DNA of 64,000 bases from Desulfamplus sp. Its GTDB lineage: Bacteria > Desulfobacterota > Desulfobacteria > Desulfobacterales > Desulfobacteraceae. This document shows positions 52,772-61,699 of this stretch, piece by piece (the stretch's first letter is position 1; every line of letters begins with the position of its first letter). The stretch covers positions 1-64,000 of the forward strand of contig JADFZO010000001.1 in assembly GCA_015232465.1 (NCBI GenBank), read 5' to 3'. The notes beneath the pieces were generated by a model. It saw only the letters and a program-made list of their open reading frames with translations, did no database searches and was not told where the DNA came from. A program made the position numbers and the translations under genes.

Positions 52772-54331
52772 ATGATTAAAATTCTATCGCATATATTTCC
52801 AAAAGCGATAGCCTCATCAATTGAAGAAATTGAGAGTATTTTTGTCAACCTTACTAAGTCAGACGATAAAAGAATCAATATTGCAACACCAGATGTTGAG
52901 CTAAAAAGTGATAGTTCTAAAAAAATTGGCGAAATATACTCAAAATTTCTTGTAAAGCTGCAAAATATTGTAGATAAAATTCGTTCTATTGGATTAGATA
53001 CTGCACTTAGTGCCACTAAAATCGCTGGTAATGCTGAAGTTATATCGTCTAAAACAGCCAAGCAAAAAGATATATCTGATGCCCTATTTTTTGCAAGCAA
53101 AGAGGCAGATAGTGCGATAGCTGAAGTTGCAAAGAGCACGCAGTTTGTTGCTGATAAGACAGCAGGCGATCTTAAAATGGCACAAGCCTCATACAAAGAG
53201 CTTGTAGATGTTACCCAAAAGATTGATCAGATAAATAGGGCTGTTGAATCTTTTGGTGTAACTGTTGAAAAACTTGGGCAGAGTTCTGCTAATATTCTCA
53301 AAGTGGTTGATCTTATTAACGAAATTGCTGATATGACAGCTCTTCTATCGTTAAATGCAACAATTGAGGCAGCAAGGGCAGGCGAACATGGCAAGGGGTT
53401 TGCTGTTGTTGCCCAAGAGGTAAGAGAGTTATCCCATAAAATAAAGCCAGCTACTCAAACTATATCGACAAATATCAACGAGATAATTGATATTGTAAAG
53501 CTGACTCAAAGTGAGACTTTAGAGATAAAGGATCACTCCCAAACAACTAAAGGTGCTGTTGTTAAGGCTGTTGATAATTTTAGCAGCATGGTGTCTGATT
53601 TTGAAGTTGCAACTGACGAATTGACGAAAATAGCATCAGCAGTTGAAGAGTTAGCTACAAACAACTCAGAGATAACAAAAAAAGTTGAGGAGATTAATGG
53701 GTTTAGTCAAGAGATCGCAAGTAAAATGAGCGAATCTGAAAAATCTATCCATAAACTCAACACAGTTACAGAAAAGATGCTGGAGATGGTCTCTACTATA
53801 AGAACTGGTACTGGTAAGTTTGATAAGTTTATATCTTTTTGTTATGAGACTAAAGATATTTACACCCAAAAGATCGTAGAGATTAAAAATAGTGGAGTCA
53901 ATGTCTTTGATACCAATTATAAGAAAATTGCCAACACAAATCCTCAAAAATATCTTACCGCCTTTTCAGAGCCGTTTATTCAAAAATTTCAAGACCTTGT
54001 AGATGATAGATTGATGAAATCAGGCGGAGCTATCTATTGCCTTGCAGTTGATAAAAATGGTTATCTACCAGTTCACCAAAAGCAGTTTTCTCAAAAGATG
54101 ACAGGCGATTATAAAAAAGACCTCCTAAATAGTCGGCATCAGCGAATCTTTTTTAACAACACAACAGAGAAGAGACGATGCTCACACACAGAAAATATGC
54201 TTTTGCAAACTTACAGACGAGACACAGGCGAAATTTTAAACGATCTCTCAATTCCAATTTTTATTGACGGAAAGCACTGGGGTGCTATGATAATTGGCTT
54301 TGATGCTAAGGTTATCTTTAATGATCTATAA
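52772..54331 (+). CDS. Soluble methyl-accepting chemotaxis protein with C-terminal Cache-like domain
   Basis: 519 residues with no membrane helix. The signalling hairpin lies at about 150-345 (tip [31 protein letters not shown] near 185-215, key residues N-T-I-E-A-A-R-A-G), preceded by a helical N-terminal part. The last about 150 residues form a Cache/PAS-like sensor ([42 protein letters not shown]) of the kind that closes many cytoplasmic chemoreceptors. It lies between the lactate operon and a CoA-transferase, so sensing of an intracellular organic acid or energy state is plausible but unproven. Confidence 0.9.
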   Translation: MIKILSHIFPKAIASSIEEIESIFVNLTKSDDKRINIATPDVELKSDSSKKIGEIYSKFLVKLQNIVDKIRSIGLDTALSATKIAGNAEVISSKTAKQKDISDALFFASKEADSAIAEVAKSTQFVADKTAGDLKMAQASYKELVDVTQKIDQINRAVESFGVTVEKLGQSSANILKVVDLINEIADMTALLSLNATIEAARAGEHGKGFAVVAQEVRELSHKIKPATQTISTNINEIIDIVKLTQSETLEIKDHSQTTKGAVVKAVDNFSSMVSDFEVATDELTKIASAVEELATNNSEITKKVEEINGFSQEIASKMSESEKSIHKLNTVTEKMLEMVSTIRTGTGKFDKFISFCYETKDIYTQKIVEIKNSGVNVFDTNYKKIANTNPQKYLTAFSEPFIQKFQDLVDDRLMKSGGAIYCLAVDKNGYLPVHQKQFSQKMTGDYKKDLLNSRHQRIFFNNTTEKRRCSHTENMLLQTYRRDTGEILNDLSIPIFIDGKHWGAMIIGFDAKVIFNDL

Positions 54332-54388
54332 ATCTTACACAAAAATTACAAAACAACAGATTAAAGTATAAAATAGGAGATTTTTAAG

Positions 54389-56389
54389 ATGTCTCAAAAT
54401 AGTCAAACTTCCAAAAGCGGTCATCCAATGCTATCTACCTTAACCCCTGTAAAGGCAAAAAAGGGTAAAATCGTCTCAAGCGAAGAGGCGATTCAGCTTA
54501 TTCGATCAGGCGATACTGTTGCCACTGGTGGATTTGTGGGAATTGGATTTCCAGAGCAGCTTGCAATTGATCTTGAGGAGTATTTTTTAAAAACTGGCAA
54601 CCCAAGAGATTTAACGCTTTTGTATGCAGCGGGTCAAGGGGACGGCGTATCAAGAGGGTTGAACCACTTTGGGCATGAGGGGCTTGTCAGACGTGTAATT
54701 GGCGGGCATTGGGGGCTTGTGCCAAAGCTGCAAAAACTTGCTGTTGAGAATAAAATAATCTCTTACAACCTTCCGCAAGGTGTAATCTCTCATCTTTATC
54801 GCGATATTGCTGCGAAAAAACCTCGCACAATCACCACAGTTGGACTTGGAACTTTTGTCGATCCACGAAATGGGGGAGGCAAAATTAATCAGCTTACAAC
54901 TGAAGACCTTGTAGAACTTATCTATTTTGATGGAAAAGAGTATCTTGCGTACAAAACTATTCCTATAAATGTTGCCCTTTTGCGTGGCACAACAGCAGAC
55001 ACAGATGGCAATATCACAATGGAAAAAGAGGCTCTGATTTTAGAGTCCCTTGCAATTGCAACTGCTGCAAGAAACTCAGGAGGCGTTGTTATTGTTCAGG
55101 TTGAGAGGATCGCACAAAAAGGGACGCTTAACTCAAGGAGTGTTAAGATTCCCGGAATCATGGTTGACTGCGTTGTTGTCTCAAAGCCTGAAAACCATTG
55201 GCAGACATTTGCTGAAATTTACAACCCATCTTTTAGTGCAGAGATTAAAGTGCCAATGCAGTCAATAAAGCCAATGGGCATGAGCGAGCGAAAGATCATT
55301 GCCAGAAGGGCAGCATTAGAGCTTAACACCAACAATATTGTAAATCTTGGAATTGGTATGCCAGAAGGTGTTGCAAGTGTTGCCAATGAGGAGAGCATAT
55401 TGGACTATCTGACCCTTACAGCAGAGCCTGGGGTTATTGGTGGAGTGCCTGCTGGAGGGCTTAATTTTGGTGCTGCTACCAATACTGACGCTTTAATTGA
55501 TCAGCCTGCTCAGTTTGACTTTTATGATGGCGGAGGTCTTGATATTGCCTTTCTTGGACTTGCTCAGTCTGATCAGCATGGCAATCTTAATGTTAGCAAA
55601 TTTGGTCCTAAACTTGCTGGTGCTGGAGGTTTTATCAACATTAGCCAAAACGCAAAAAAGGTTGTCTTTGTTGGCACTTTTACTGCTGGAGGGTTAAAAA
55701 TTGCTGTTGATGATGCAAAACTCTCAATTTTGCAAGAGGGAAAATCTAAAAAATTTATTGATCATGTTGAGCACGTTACTTTTAGTGGAAAGTATGCAAT
55801 ACAAAAGGGTCAACCCGTGCTCTATATCACTGAACGATGCGTATTTAAACTTACAACAAAAGGAATGGAGCTTATTGAAATAGCCCCTGGAGTTGATCTT
55901 GAAAAAGATATTCTTGCAAATATGGATTTTAAACCAATAGTTGCAAATCCGCTTGTTGTTATGGATTCAAGAATTTTCATGGATCAGCCAATGGGTTTAA
56001 AAGATGATATGCTCAATATCCCACTTGAAAAGCGGCTAACCTACAACGAAAAAGAGAATCTATTTTTTGTCAATTTTGAGGGGTTCTCAATTCAGACACG
56101 AGATGAGATTACAAAGGCAAAAGAGGCTGTAGAGAGAATTATCAAGCCTCTTAACAAAAAAGTTTATACTATTGTCAATTACGATAATTTCTATATAAAT
56201 CCAGAGATTCTTGATGAATATACACTTATGGTCAAGGGGCTTGTAGATGAACTTTATGCTTGTGTAACACGCTATACAACAAGTGCGTTTCAGCGTATGA
56301 AACTTGGTGATGCCTTGCAGCAAAAAAATCTTGAGCCTCGCATCTACTCAACAATTGAAGAGGCTGGAGATGCGTTAAAAAAACTTTAA
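54389..56389 (+). CDS. Acyl-CoA:acetate/3-ketoacid CoA-transferase (fused subunits)
   Basis: 666 residues. An alpha-type half ([18 protein letters not shown]) and a beta-type half ([17 protein letters not shown]) are in one chain, with the catalytic Glu in [12 protein letters not shown] (near residue 352). The class is that of propionate CoA-transferase and YdiF. After the transferase core there are about 130 further residues (from [17 protein letters not shown] to the end, with [16 protein letters not shown]), longer than in Pct of about 520 residues. It moves CoA between acyl-CoA and acetate or lactate. It may belong with the lactate module or with propionate and butyrate metabolism. Confidence 0.92.
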   Translation: MSQNSQTSKSGHPMLSTLTPVKAKKGKIVSSEEAIQLIRSGDTVATGGFVGIGFPEQLAIDLEEYFLKTGNPRDLTLLYAAGQGDGVSRGLNHFGHEGLVRRVIGGHWGLVPKLQKLAVENKIISYNLPQGVISHLYRDIAAKKPRTITTVGLGTFVDPRNGGGKINQLTTEDLVELIYFDGKEYLAYKTIPINVALLRGTTADTDGNITMEKEALILESLAIATAARNSGGVVIVQVERIAQKGTLNSRSVKIPGIMVDCVVVSKPENHWQTFAEIYNPSFSAEIKVPMQSIKPMGMSERKIIARRAALELNTNNIVNLGIGMPEGVASVANEESILDYLTLTAEPGVIGGVPAGGLNFGAATNTDALIDQPAQFDFYDGGGLDIAFLGLAQSDQHGNLNVSKFGPKLAGAGGFINISQNAKKVVFVGTFTAGGLKIAVDDAKLSILQEGKSKKFIDHVEHVTFSGKYAIQKGQPVLYITERCVFKLTTKGMELIEIAPGVDLEKDILANMDFKPIVANPLVVMDSRIFMDQPMGLKDDMLNIPLEKRLTYNEKENLFFVNFEGFSIQTRDEITKAKEAVERIIKPLNKKVYTIVNYDNFYINPEILDEYTLMVKGLVDELYACVTRYTTSAFQRMKLGDALQQKNLEPRIYSTIEEAGDALKKL

Positions 56390-56478
56390 AAAATTTATAG
56401 CCACTTTTTTTTAGTTATTTTAGTGTAGAGGTGCTATAAATTTGGCATCTCTACACTCTTATTTTAAATTAAGGAGCA

Positions 56479-57657
56479 ATGTTTATAATGATCTCACCCA
56501 TGAAAGCCCTTGTTGTAGATGATAATTTTCAGAATCGAATGTTATTAAAGGTAATATTAGAGCTTGATAATTTCACTATCTATGAGGCAGAAAATGGGTT
56601 AGATGCTGTTAATATGTTCAAAGAGGTAAATCCTGACATCGTGCTTATGGATGTTATGATGCCTGTTATGGACGGATATGACGCAACACGCCGTATTAAA
56701 GAGCACTCTGGCGATAAATTTGTCCCTGTAATTGTATTGACAGCGTTAAATGAACCAGAAGATATCTCAAAGGCGATTGAGTGCGGTGCAGATGATTTTT
56801 TAACTAAGCCTATCCACGCTCTTGTGTTAAAAAGCAAAATATTTGCTATGGAGCGATTACGGCAGCTATATCACAACTTAAATCTTCAAAAAGTTGAGCT
56901 TGAACTTTTAAATAGCAAAATGCGTCAGGAGCAAGATGCAGCAGCCGATCTTTTTAAAAAGGTGTTACGCTTAAATGAGGAGCGGGCTAAAGGCGTAAGA
57001 CAGATTGTGCTTCCAATGGAGAGATTTTCTGGAGATATTGTCTTTTCAAGAGCAAAGCCCTCTGGTGGTAAGTATCTTATTATTGGAGATTTTGCAGGTC
57101 ATGGCATTTTAGCTGCAATTGGCACTATACCTGTTGCAGAGATTTTTAATAGCATGGCAGATGCGGATCAGCCAATAGAGAGCCTTATTTTTGAGATAAA
57201 CAAAAAGCTAAAAGAGCTTTTACCGCCAGCAGCCTTTTTGTGTGCTGCTATTGTTGAGTGCAGCTCTAATCAAAGGGTTGTTAAGGTGTGGAGCGGCGGA
57301 ATGCCAGATATTTTTGTTGTGAACAGAGATGGCTTGATAAAGCAGAAGATAAAATCAGGTAATTTGCCGCTGGGCATTATTAATAGTATAAAGTGTGAAC
57401 CAGAGCCATTTATATTTGAAATTGATGATGCACTTTATCTCTTTTCTGACGGTGTTATAGAGACATTTAACGATAAAAATGAGATGTATGGTCAAGAGCG
57501 TTTAGAGGCTCATTTTAAAAGCGGTGCCCAAAGTAACCAAGCAAATAGATATAATCCAGATACAATCCTTGAAAAGATTAAGCAGAGTCTTGACGATTTT
57601 CGTGGAAACATAAGCCAGCAAGATGACATCTCAATGGTTCAGCTTATCTGCTTGTAG
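56479..57657 (+). CDS. Response regulator with PP2C-type serine phosphatase output (RsbU-like)
   Basis: 392 residues. The receiver (about 8-125; VVDDNFQNRML, phospho-Asp in IVLMDVMMPVMDG, KPIHALVL) is followed by a coiled coil and a PP2C/SpoIIE phosphatase domain (about 185-390; FSGDIVFSRAKPSGGKYLIIGDFAGHG, LYLFSDGVIETFND, DDISMVQL) with the metal-binding Asp residues. Such proteins usually dephosphorylate anti-sigma-factor antagonists in partner-switching modules. No anti-sigma factor or antagonist gene lies nearby. Start: AAGGAG lies 2-3 bases before ATG 56479 and 12 before ATG 56488, so either may be used. Confidence 0.93.
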   Translation: MFIMISPMKALVVDDNFQNRMLLKVILELDNFTIYEAENGLDAVNMFKEVNPDIVLMDVMMPVMDGYDATRRIKEHSGDKFVPVIVLTALNEPEDISKAIECGADDFLTKPIHALVLKSKIFAMERLRQLYHNLNLQKVELELLNSKMRQEQDAAADLFKKVLRLNEERAKGVRQIVLPMERFSGDIVFSRAKPSGGKYLIIGDFAGHGILAAIGTIPVAEIFNSMADADQPIESLIFEINKKLKELLPPAAFLCAAIVECSSNQRVVKVWSGGMPDIFVVNRDGLIKQKIKSGNLPLGIINSIKCEPEPFIFEIDDALYLFSDGVIETFNDKNEMYGQERLEAHFKSGAQSNQANRYNPDTILEKIKQSLDDFRGNISQQDDISMVQLICL

Positions 57658-58993
57658 TATTTTTATCTGCAAAATCAAACAGCTCTTGTCTCATCTCTTT
57701 GTTGTTTTTAAGCAATACGTATAAAAGTGGAATCAGATGAAAAATAACCGTGATTCCAATAATAATATCGCTCAATGACCAGACAAATCTTAAATTCAAA
57801 AACGGTCCAATAAAGGTAACACTCAAAAATGCTAACCTATACCAGATTGAGTTTTTACCGCCAAGATACTTAAAACATCTCTCTGAAATGTGCTCAAATC
57901 CTGCAATTGTTGTTAGGGCAAATACAATCAAACTGCCTACTACCACCATCTCTCCAAAAGAGCCGAGTCCAGACTCAAAAGCCAATGCAGTAAGGTGTGC
58001 ACCAGTTTCATAGTGCCAATCTGAATCAGAAAGAATCACAAGACCTGTGATGCTGCATATTATAATTGTATCAACAAAAGGTGTGATAGCTGACATAAAC
58101 GCGCCGGCTGCTGGGTTATCCTTGTTAGCTCCTTGCAAAAATGCACTTGTTCCCATACCTGACATGTGCGAAAATATCCCTCGTGATACTCCAAACTGCA
58201 TTGCCTGCATAACAGTATATCCCACCAATCCGCCACCAATAGAGTATGGCATAAAGGCAGAGGTAAAGACTTTTTTTAAAGCATCTATTGACTGCTCAGG
58301 GTTTAAAATTAGTATAAAAAAGCCAGTTATCACATAGATTAGTATCACAAAAGGGGCAGTAGCAGAGCAGTAATCAACAATTTTTTTCAAACCGCCAAGT
58401 ATTACAACTGCAACGCATAGAGTTATTACTATTGCGATTAAAAGAGTGTTGATATCAAATAGATTGTGCATAGCCTGAGCAAGCGAGTTTACTTGAACCA
58501 TGTTGTAGAGAACAACCCCTTGAATCAACAGCAAAAGAGCAACCATTCGAGGGATAAAACGCAAACCTCCTGTCATATATTTTTCAAGATACAACATCGG
58601 TGTAGCAAAAGATAGAGATGACTCATCTTCTGGACGCAGACGGATTACCATATAGGTTGATGTCATTCTAAAAAACATACCAAAAAGGGCTGAGATCCAC
58701 ATCCAAAAGAGTGCGCCAGGTCCCCCAAGGTGAATAGCAGTTGCAACTCCAGCGATGTTGCCAATTCCAACAGTGGCAGCAACACTTGTGAAAAAGGCTT
58801 TTCTGTGTGAAATTATATGGTCGCCTGAACCCAAACTACCACTGCCTATTTTTCCGCTAACAATAATTTTCAAAAAGACCTTAAAACTTTTTCTCCACGC
58901 CACTGCACGGGTAAGAAATAGAAAAATAATCCCAATTTCAAGGTAAATAAGGCATAGGACGGGATCCCATATCCATTTAGCTAAAGTATCTAT
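57644..58993 (-). CDS. Sodium:amino-acid symporter, AGCS family
   Basis: From the first standard start (GTG 58903) the product has 419 residues but lacks the first membrane helix and has no ribosome-binding site. The frame is open upstream, and 30 further residues (IDTLAKWIWDPVLCLIYLEI and on) look like a normal AGCS N-terminus. That segment begins with ATA at 58991-58993, preceded by AGGAG at 7 bases, giving 449 residues. Family features are SVAATVGIGNIAGVATAI, GGPGALFWMWI and GFEHISERCFKYLGG. It imports alanine, glycine or similar amino acids with sodium. Its end overlaps the end of the convergent phosphatase gene by 14 bases. The start assignment is inference. Confidence 0.88.
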   Translation of the reverse strand: MDTLAKWIWDPVLCLIYLEIGIIFLFLTRAVAWRKSFKVFLKIIVSGKIGSGSLGSGDHIISHRKAFFTSVAATVGIGNIAGVATAIHLGGPGALFWMWISALFGMFFRMTSTYMVIRLRPEDESSLSFATPMLYLEKYMTGGLRFIPRMVALLLLIQGVVLYNMVQVNSLAQAMHNLFDINTLLIAIVITLCVAVVILGGLKKIVDYCSATAPFVILIYVITGFFILILNPEQSIDALKKVFTSAFMPYSIGGGLVGYTVMQAMQFGVSRGIFSHMSGMGTSAFLQGANKDNPAAGAFMSAITPFVDTIIICSITGLVILSDSDWHYETGAHLTALAFESGLGSFGEMVVVGSLIVFALTTIAGFEHISERCFKYLGGKNSIWYRLAFLSVTFIGPFLNLRFVWSLSDIIIGITVIFHLIPLLYVLLKNNKEMRQELFDFADKNTTSR

Positions 58994-59031
58994 TTCTCTT
59001 CTCCTAAATTAAGTTTTTAAAAAAAAGTTAT

Positions 59032-59328
59032 TCACCCTTTTTTAAAGCCAGCTTTAACCCAAACGATTGCCCAACCCAAAACAACAGGCATAACGCCAAT
59101 CGACAAAAACAGAACAAGATTATTATCCCACGGTTTTGTTATAAACATCATAATCAATGTAAACATTGCAGAGATAACAATACCAAGACGAGCTTTTCCC
59201 GAGAGTTTGCCCCCACTATTTTTAATTTTGCCATAGCGAGGTTGGTTGTCTCTTACGAGTCGAGGCACAAAAAAAATACATAAAATAATAAAGCCAATTG
59301 TGAATATTTCCTGAATACCAGCCAGCAA
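59032..59328 (-). CDS. Small three-helix membrane protein upstream of the symporter
   Basis: 98 residues from a TTG with AAAGGAG 6 bases upstream. Three hydrophobic stretches (IFTIGFIILCIFFVPRLV, LGIVISAMFTLIMMFI, VLFLSIGVMPVVLGWAIVWV) with a basic loop between the first two. I do not recognise a family. It is 38 bases upstream of the proposed symporter start on the same strand, so it is probably co-transcribed and may be an accessory subunit. Confidence 0.72.
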   Translation of the reverse strand: MLAGIQEIFTIGFIILCIFFVPRLVRDNQPRYGKIKNSGGKLSGKARLGIVISAMFTLIMMFITKPWDNNLVLFLSIGVMPVVLGWAIVWVKAGFKKG

Positions 59329-59457
59329 TTAATCTCCTTTAATAGCTACTTGAGTTTTCAAATAAATCTTAATATCAATACCCCCTAAATCACCACTTAT
59401 CAAGGCAAATTTACCCAGCAATTCTAATTTTGGAAATTGTTTTATGATAATTTTTAT

Positions 59458-59533
59458 AGCCGAGCGATAAATCGCACGGCTAAAGTGTAAAAAGTCCACT
59501 AAAGTGGACTCTAATAACAGTCAGCTTTAGCCG
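59458..59533. repeat. Nested palindrome cluster (REP-like)
   Basis: First hairpin AGCCG-A-GCGAT-AA-ATCGC-A-CGGCT (59458-59481, one mismatch), then AGTCCACT-AA-AGTGGACT (59493-59510), enclosed by CGGCTAAAG (59477-59485) and its exact complement CTTTAGCCG (59525-59533). It lies in the 446-base gap between the small membrane protein and the next response regulator. It shares style (two-base AA or TA loops, GGCT/AGCC arms) with 14779-14885. Confidence 0.65.
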
Positions 59534-59725
59534 AAAAAAGGAAAAGGGGGCATCAAGTTTAGCTTTGATATTAATGTTGTGGTAGTTACAAAAAGTTATT
59601 TTAATAGACAAGAAGAGATAAAAACCATTGAAAAAGATTGTAAAATATGCGATACAGTCTTAAAAAACATATCAGTATTAAAGGATACTCCAGCTTGTTC
59701 AATCACTAAAAGATATGGTCAGTAA
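59531..59725 (+). pseudogene. Open stretch without a normal start, possible gene remnant
   Basis: 64 open codons. There is no ATG; the only standard start is a GTG at 59579, without a ribosome-binding site. The encoded segment looks protein-like (VVVVTKSYFNRQEEIKTIEK, then CKICDTVLKN and CSITKRYGQ) with a CxxC motif, but I do not recognise it. It begins exactly at the end of the palindrome cluster and ends 50 bases before the next gene. It may be a decayed gene end or chance. Confidence 0.25.
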
Positions 59726-59774
59726 TTACGAATATATAAGGCTGCTTGATGTACTATCGAAAAGAGGGTAAAAG

Positions 59775-60962
59775 ATGGGCAACAAATTGAATAACCAAAG
59801 TGATATTTCAAATAGCCAAGGGGTTCAAATAGCAGAAAAATCAAACATCGTCCTTGTAGATGATGTATCTGCAAATTTAAGGCTTTTGGTTGGTATTTTA
59901 GCCCGTCCTGATTACATGATACGCCCAATATTGGACCCTTTAATGGCAATTAGTGCCATAAAGGCAGACCCGCCTGATATTATTCTGCTTGATATTATGA
60001 TGCCCACAATGTCAGGTTATGATGCCTGTGCCTGCTTAAAGGCTGATCCTGATACTGCAGATATTCCAATTATATTTATAACTGCTAAAGATGATGTTGA
60101 AGATAAGATTAAGGGGTTCTCTTTAGGTGCTGTTGATTACATAACTAAACCTTTTCAGGCTGCTGATGTTACTGCACGGGTTCAAATTCACCTTAAAATG
60201 TATTCTCTTCAAAAAAATCTTAGAAAACAGGCAGAAGATATGGAGGTTCTAAATCAAGAGCTTGCAAGGGTTATTGTTGAGCGTCAAAAGGCTGAATCTC
60301 TACTACAAGAGTCATATATTTGGCTTCATAATGTCTTTGATGCCCTTAAAGAGTCAGTTATTATATTAACTCCTGATAGGTTCATAATAGATGTTAATCC
60401 TGCTGCAGAGAAAATTTTGGGCTACTCAAAAGATGAGCTAAAGGGGAGAGTATCTGAGATATTTCATGTTGATTCTAATCACTATTTGGAGTTCCAAAAA
60501 AAGATAGATGAGTCATTTAACAGCGGCAATACAGTTCTATTTGAGTATAGGCTAAAAAGAAAAGATGGCACTATATTTCCATCTGAACATAGCGTGGCTT
60601 TTTTAAAAACAGATGAGCACAAGCTCATAGGTATTGTAAGCGTTGTAAGAGATTTAACAAAGAAGAAAGAGGCTGAAGATAAGCTGATAGAGAGCGAAAA
60701 GCTCAAAGCCATTCTTGAGATCACAGGAACCGTGTGCCATGAGCTTAATCAGCCTCTGATGAATATCTCAGGCTACTCTGAGCTGGCTCTGATGGATAGC
60801 TCGCCTCAAAGCCCTGTCTATATGAAACTAAAAAAGATACAGCAGCAGATTGAACGCATGGCTATAATAACAAAAAAATTGATGCAGATTTCACGATATA
60901 AAACCAAATATTACCCTGATGGCAAGATTATTGATTTAGCTGAGTCATCAGATTTAAATTAG
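59775..60962 (+). CDS. Response regulator-PAS-HisKA protein lacking the ATPase domain
   Basis: 395 residues. Receiver (about 25-145; LVDDVSANLRLL, phospho-Asp in IILLDIMMPTMSG, ITKPFQ), coiled coil, PAS (about 180-305; NPAAEKILGYSKDEL), then a HisKA dimerisation domain with TVCHELNQPLMNISGYSEL (His near 320). The protein ends about 75 residues later, with no N, G1, F or G2 boxes, and the downstream sequence is non-coding up to the cytochrome gene. It may receive phosphate from other kinases as a phosphotransfer module. Similar short proteins occur in related bacteria (general recollection, not checked). Confidence 0.88.
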   Translation: MGNKLNNQSDISNSQGVQIAEKSNIVLVDDVSANLRLLVGILARPDYMIRPILDPLMAISAIKADPPDIILLDIMMPTMSGYDACACLKADPDTADIPIIFITAKDDVEDKIKGFSLGAVDYITKPFQAADVTARVQIHLKMYSLQKNLRKQAEDMEVLNQELARVIVERQKAESLLQESYIWLHNVFDALKESVIILTPDRFIIDVNPAAEKILGYSKDELKGRVSEIFHVDSNHYLEFQKKIDESFNSGNTVLFEYRLKRKDGTIFPSEHSVAFLKTDEHKLIGIVSVVRDLTKKKEAEDKLIESEKLKAILEITGTVCHELNQPLMNISGYSELALMDSSPQSPVYMKLKKIQQQIERMAIITKKLMQISRYKTKYYPDGKIIDLAESSDLN

Positions 60963-60989
60963 CAATAGCCACATTAAACTTTTTTATTA

Positions 60990-61017
60990 TTGACATGGTT
61001 GAACACCATATTATAAT
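60990..61017 (+). promoter_or_regulatory. Consensus promoter of the cytochrome gene with a dyad in the spacer
   Basis: TTGACA (60990-60995), 16-base spacer, TATAAT (61012-61017): both boxes match the sigma-70 consensus fully. ATGGT (60995-60999) and ACCAT (61005-61009) form a perfect dyad around five bases between the boxes, placed like an operator. The start would give a leader of about 117 bases before the ATG. Confidence 0.75.
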
Positions 61018-61141
61018 AGTCTCCTAAATTTCCATAGATGCGGATTTTGTTCGGATTCTTATCAGGTAGATTGGGATACTGCCTGATATATGTATAAGGT
61101 GATAAAAACTACTATTAACTGTTAAAAGGAGTAAAAAAACG

Positions 61142-61600
61142 ATGAGTAAAAAATTTGTTACACTTATGTTGTCAGTAGCTATTGCTCTTCTTTTTGCTGC
61201 AACCTGTATCTATGCAGGAACAGAGGTTGCGGACACATTCAAAATGGAGACAAAAGAGTACGCAAAACGTACAAAAAGTTTAGCTGAGTTCACGCACAAA
61301 GATCACATTGAGAAACATAAAATTGCCTGCGGTGATTGCCACCATGACGATAAAGGTAAACCACTTGATCTTAAAATGGGTGATAATGTTCAAAAATGCG
61401 TAGAGTGCCATAAAGAGACTGGCAAGGCACCAGAGGGTGAGAAACTTGGCAAGAAAGAAAAAATTGTAAAGTATCATGAAAAAGCTATCCATGCTAACTG
61501 CATTGACTGCCACAAAGAGTCAAACAAAAAGGCTGGGGATCCAAAAGGCAAAGGTCCTGCCCCAACATCATGTAATGACTGCCACCCCAAACAACAGTAA
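61142..61600 (+). CDS. Tetraheme class III cytochrome c (cytochrome c3 type)
   Basis: 152 residues with a signal peptide (KFVTLMLSVAIALLFAATCIYA), so periplasmic. Four CxxCH heme sites: CGDCH, CVECH, CIDCH and CNDCH. The distal His ligands are likely in FTHKDHIEKHK and YHEKAIHANC. The protein is Lys-rich as in classical c3. Class III cytochromes link hydrogenases and other periplasmic donors to membrane complexes in sulfate reducers. A consensus promoter and a strong terminator flank the gene, so it is a single, probably highly expressed unit. Confidence 0.95.
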   Translation: MSKKFVTLMLSVAIALLFAATCIYAGTEVADTFKMETKEYAKRTKSLAEFTHKDHIEKHKIACGDCHHDDKGKPLDLKMGDNVQKCVECHKETGKAPEGEKLGKKEKIVKYHEKAIHANCIDCHKESNKKAGDPKGKGPAPTSCNDCHPKQQ

Positions 61601-61639
61601 TATCCCAAAAATTTAAGTAACTCTTAAATGGTTTATGTA

Positions 61640-61669
61640 GGGGTGTAGCGATGCTACACCCCTTTTTTT
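61640..61669 (+). terminator. Intrinsic terminator of the cytochrome gene
   Basis: GGGGTGTAGC (61640-61649) and GCTACACCCC (61653-61662) form a perfect 10-bp stem with a 3-base loop, followed by seven T. Confidence 0.93.
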
Positions 61670-61699
61670 ATTTTAAACTTTTCTTAAATTCAAAAAAAC

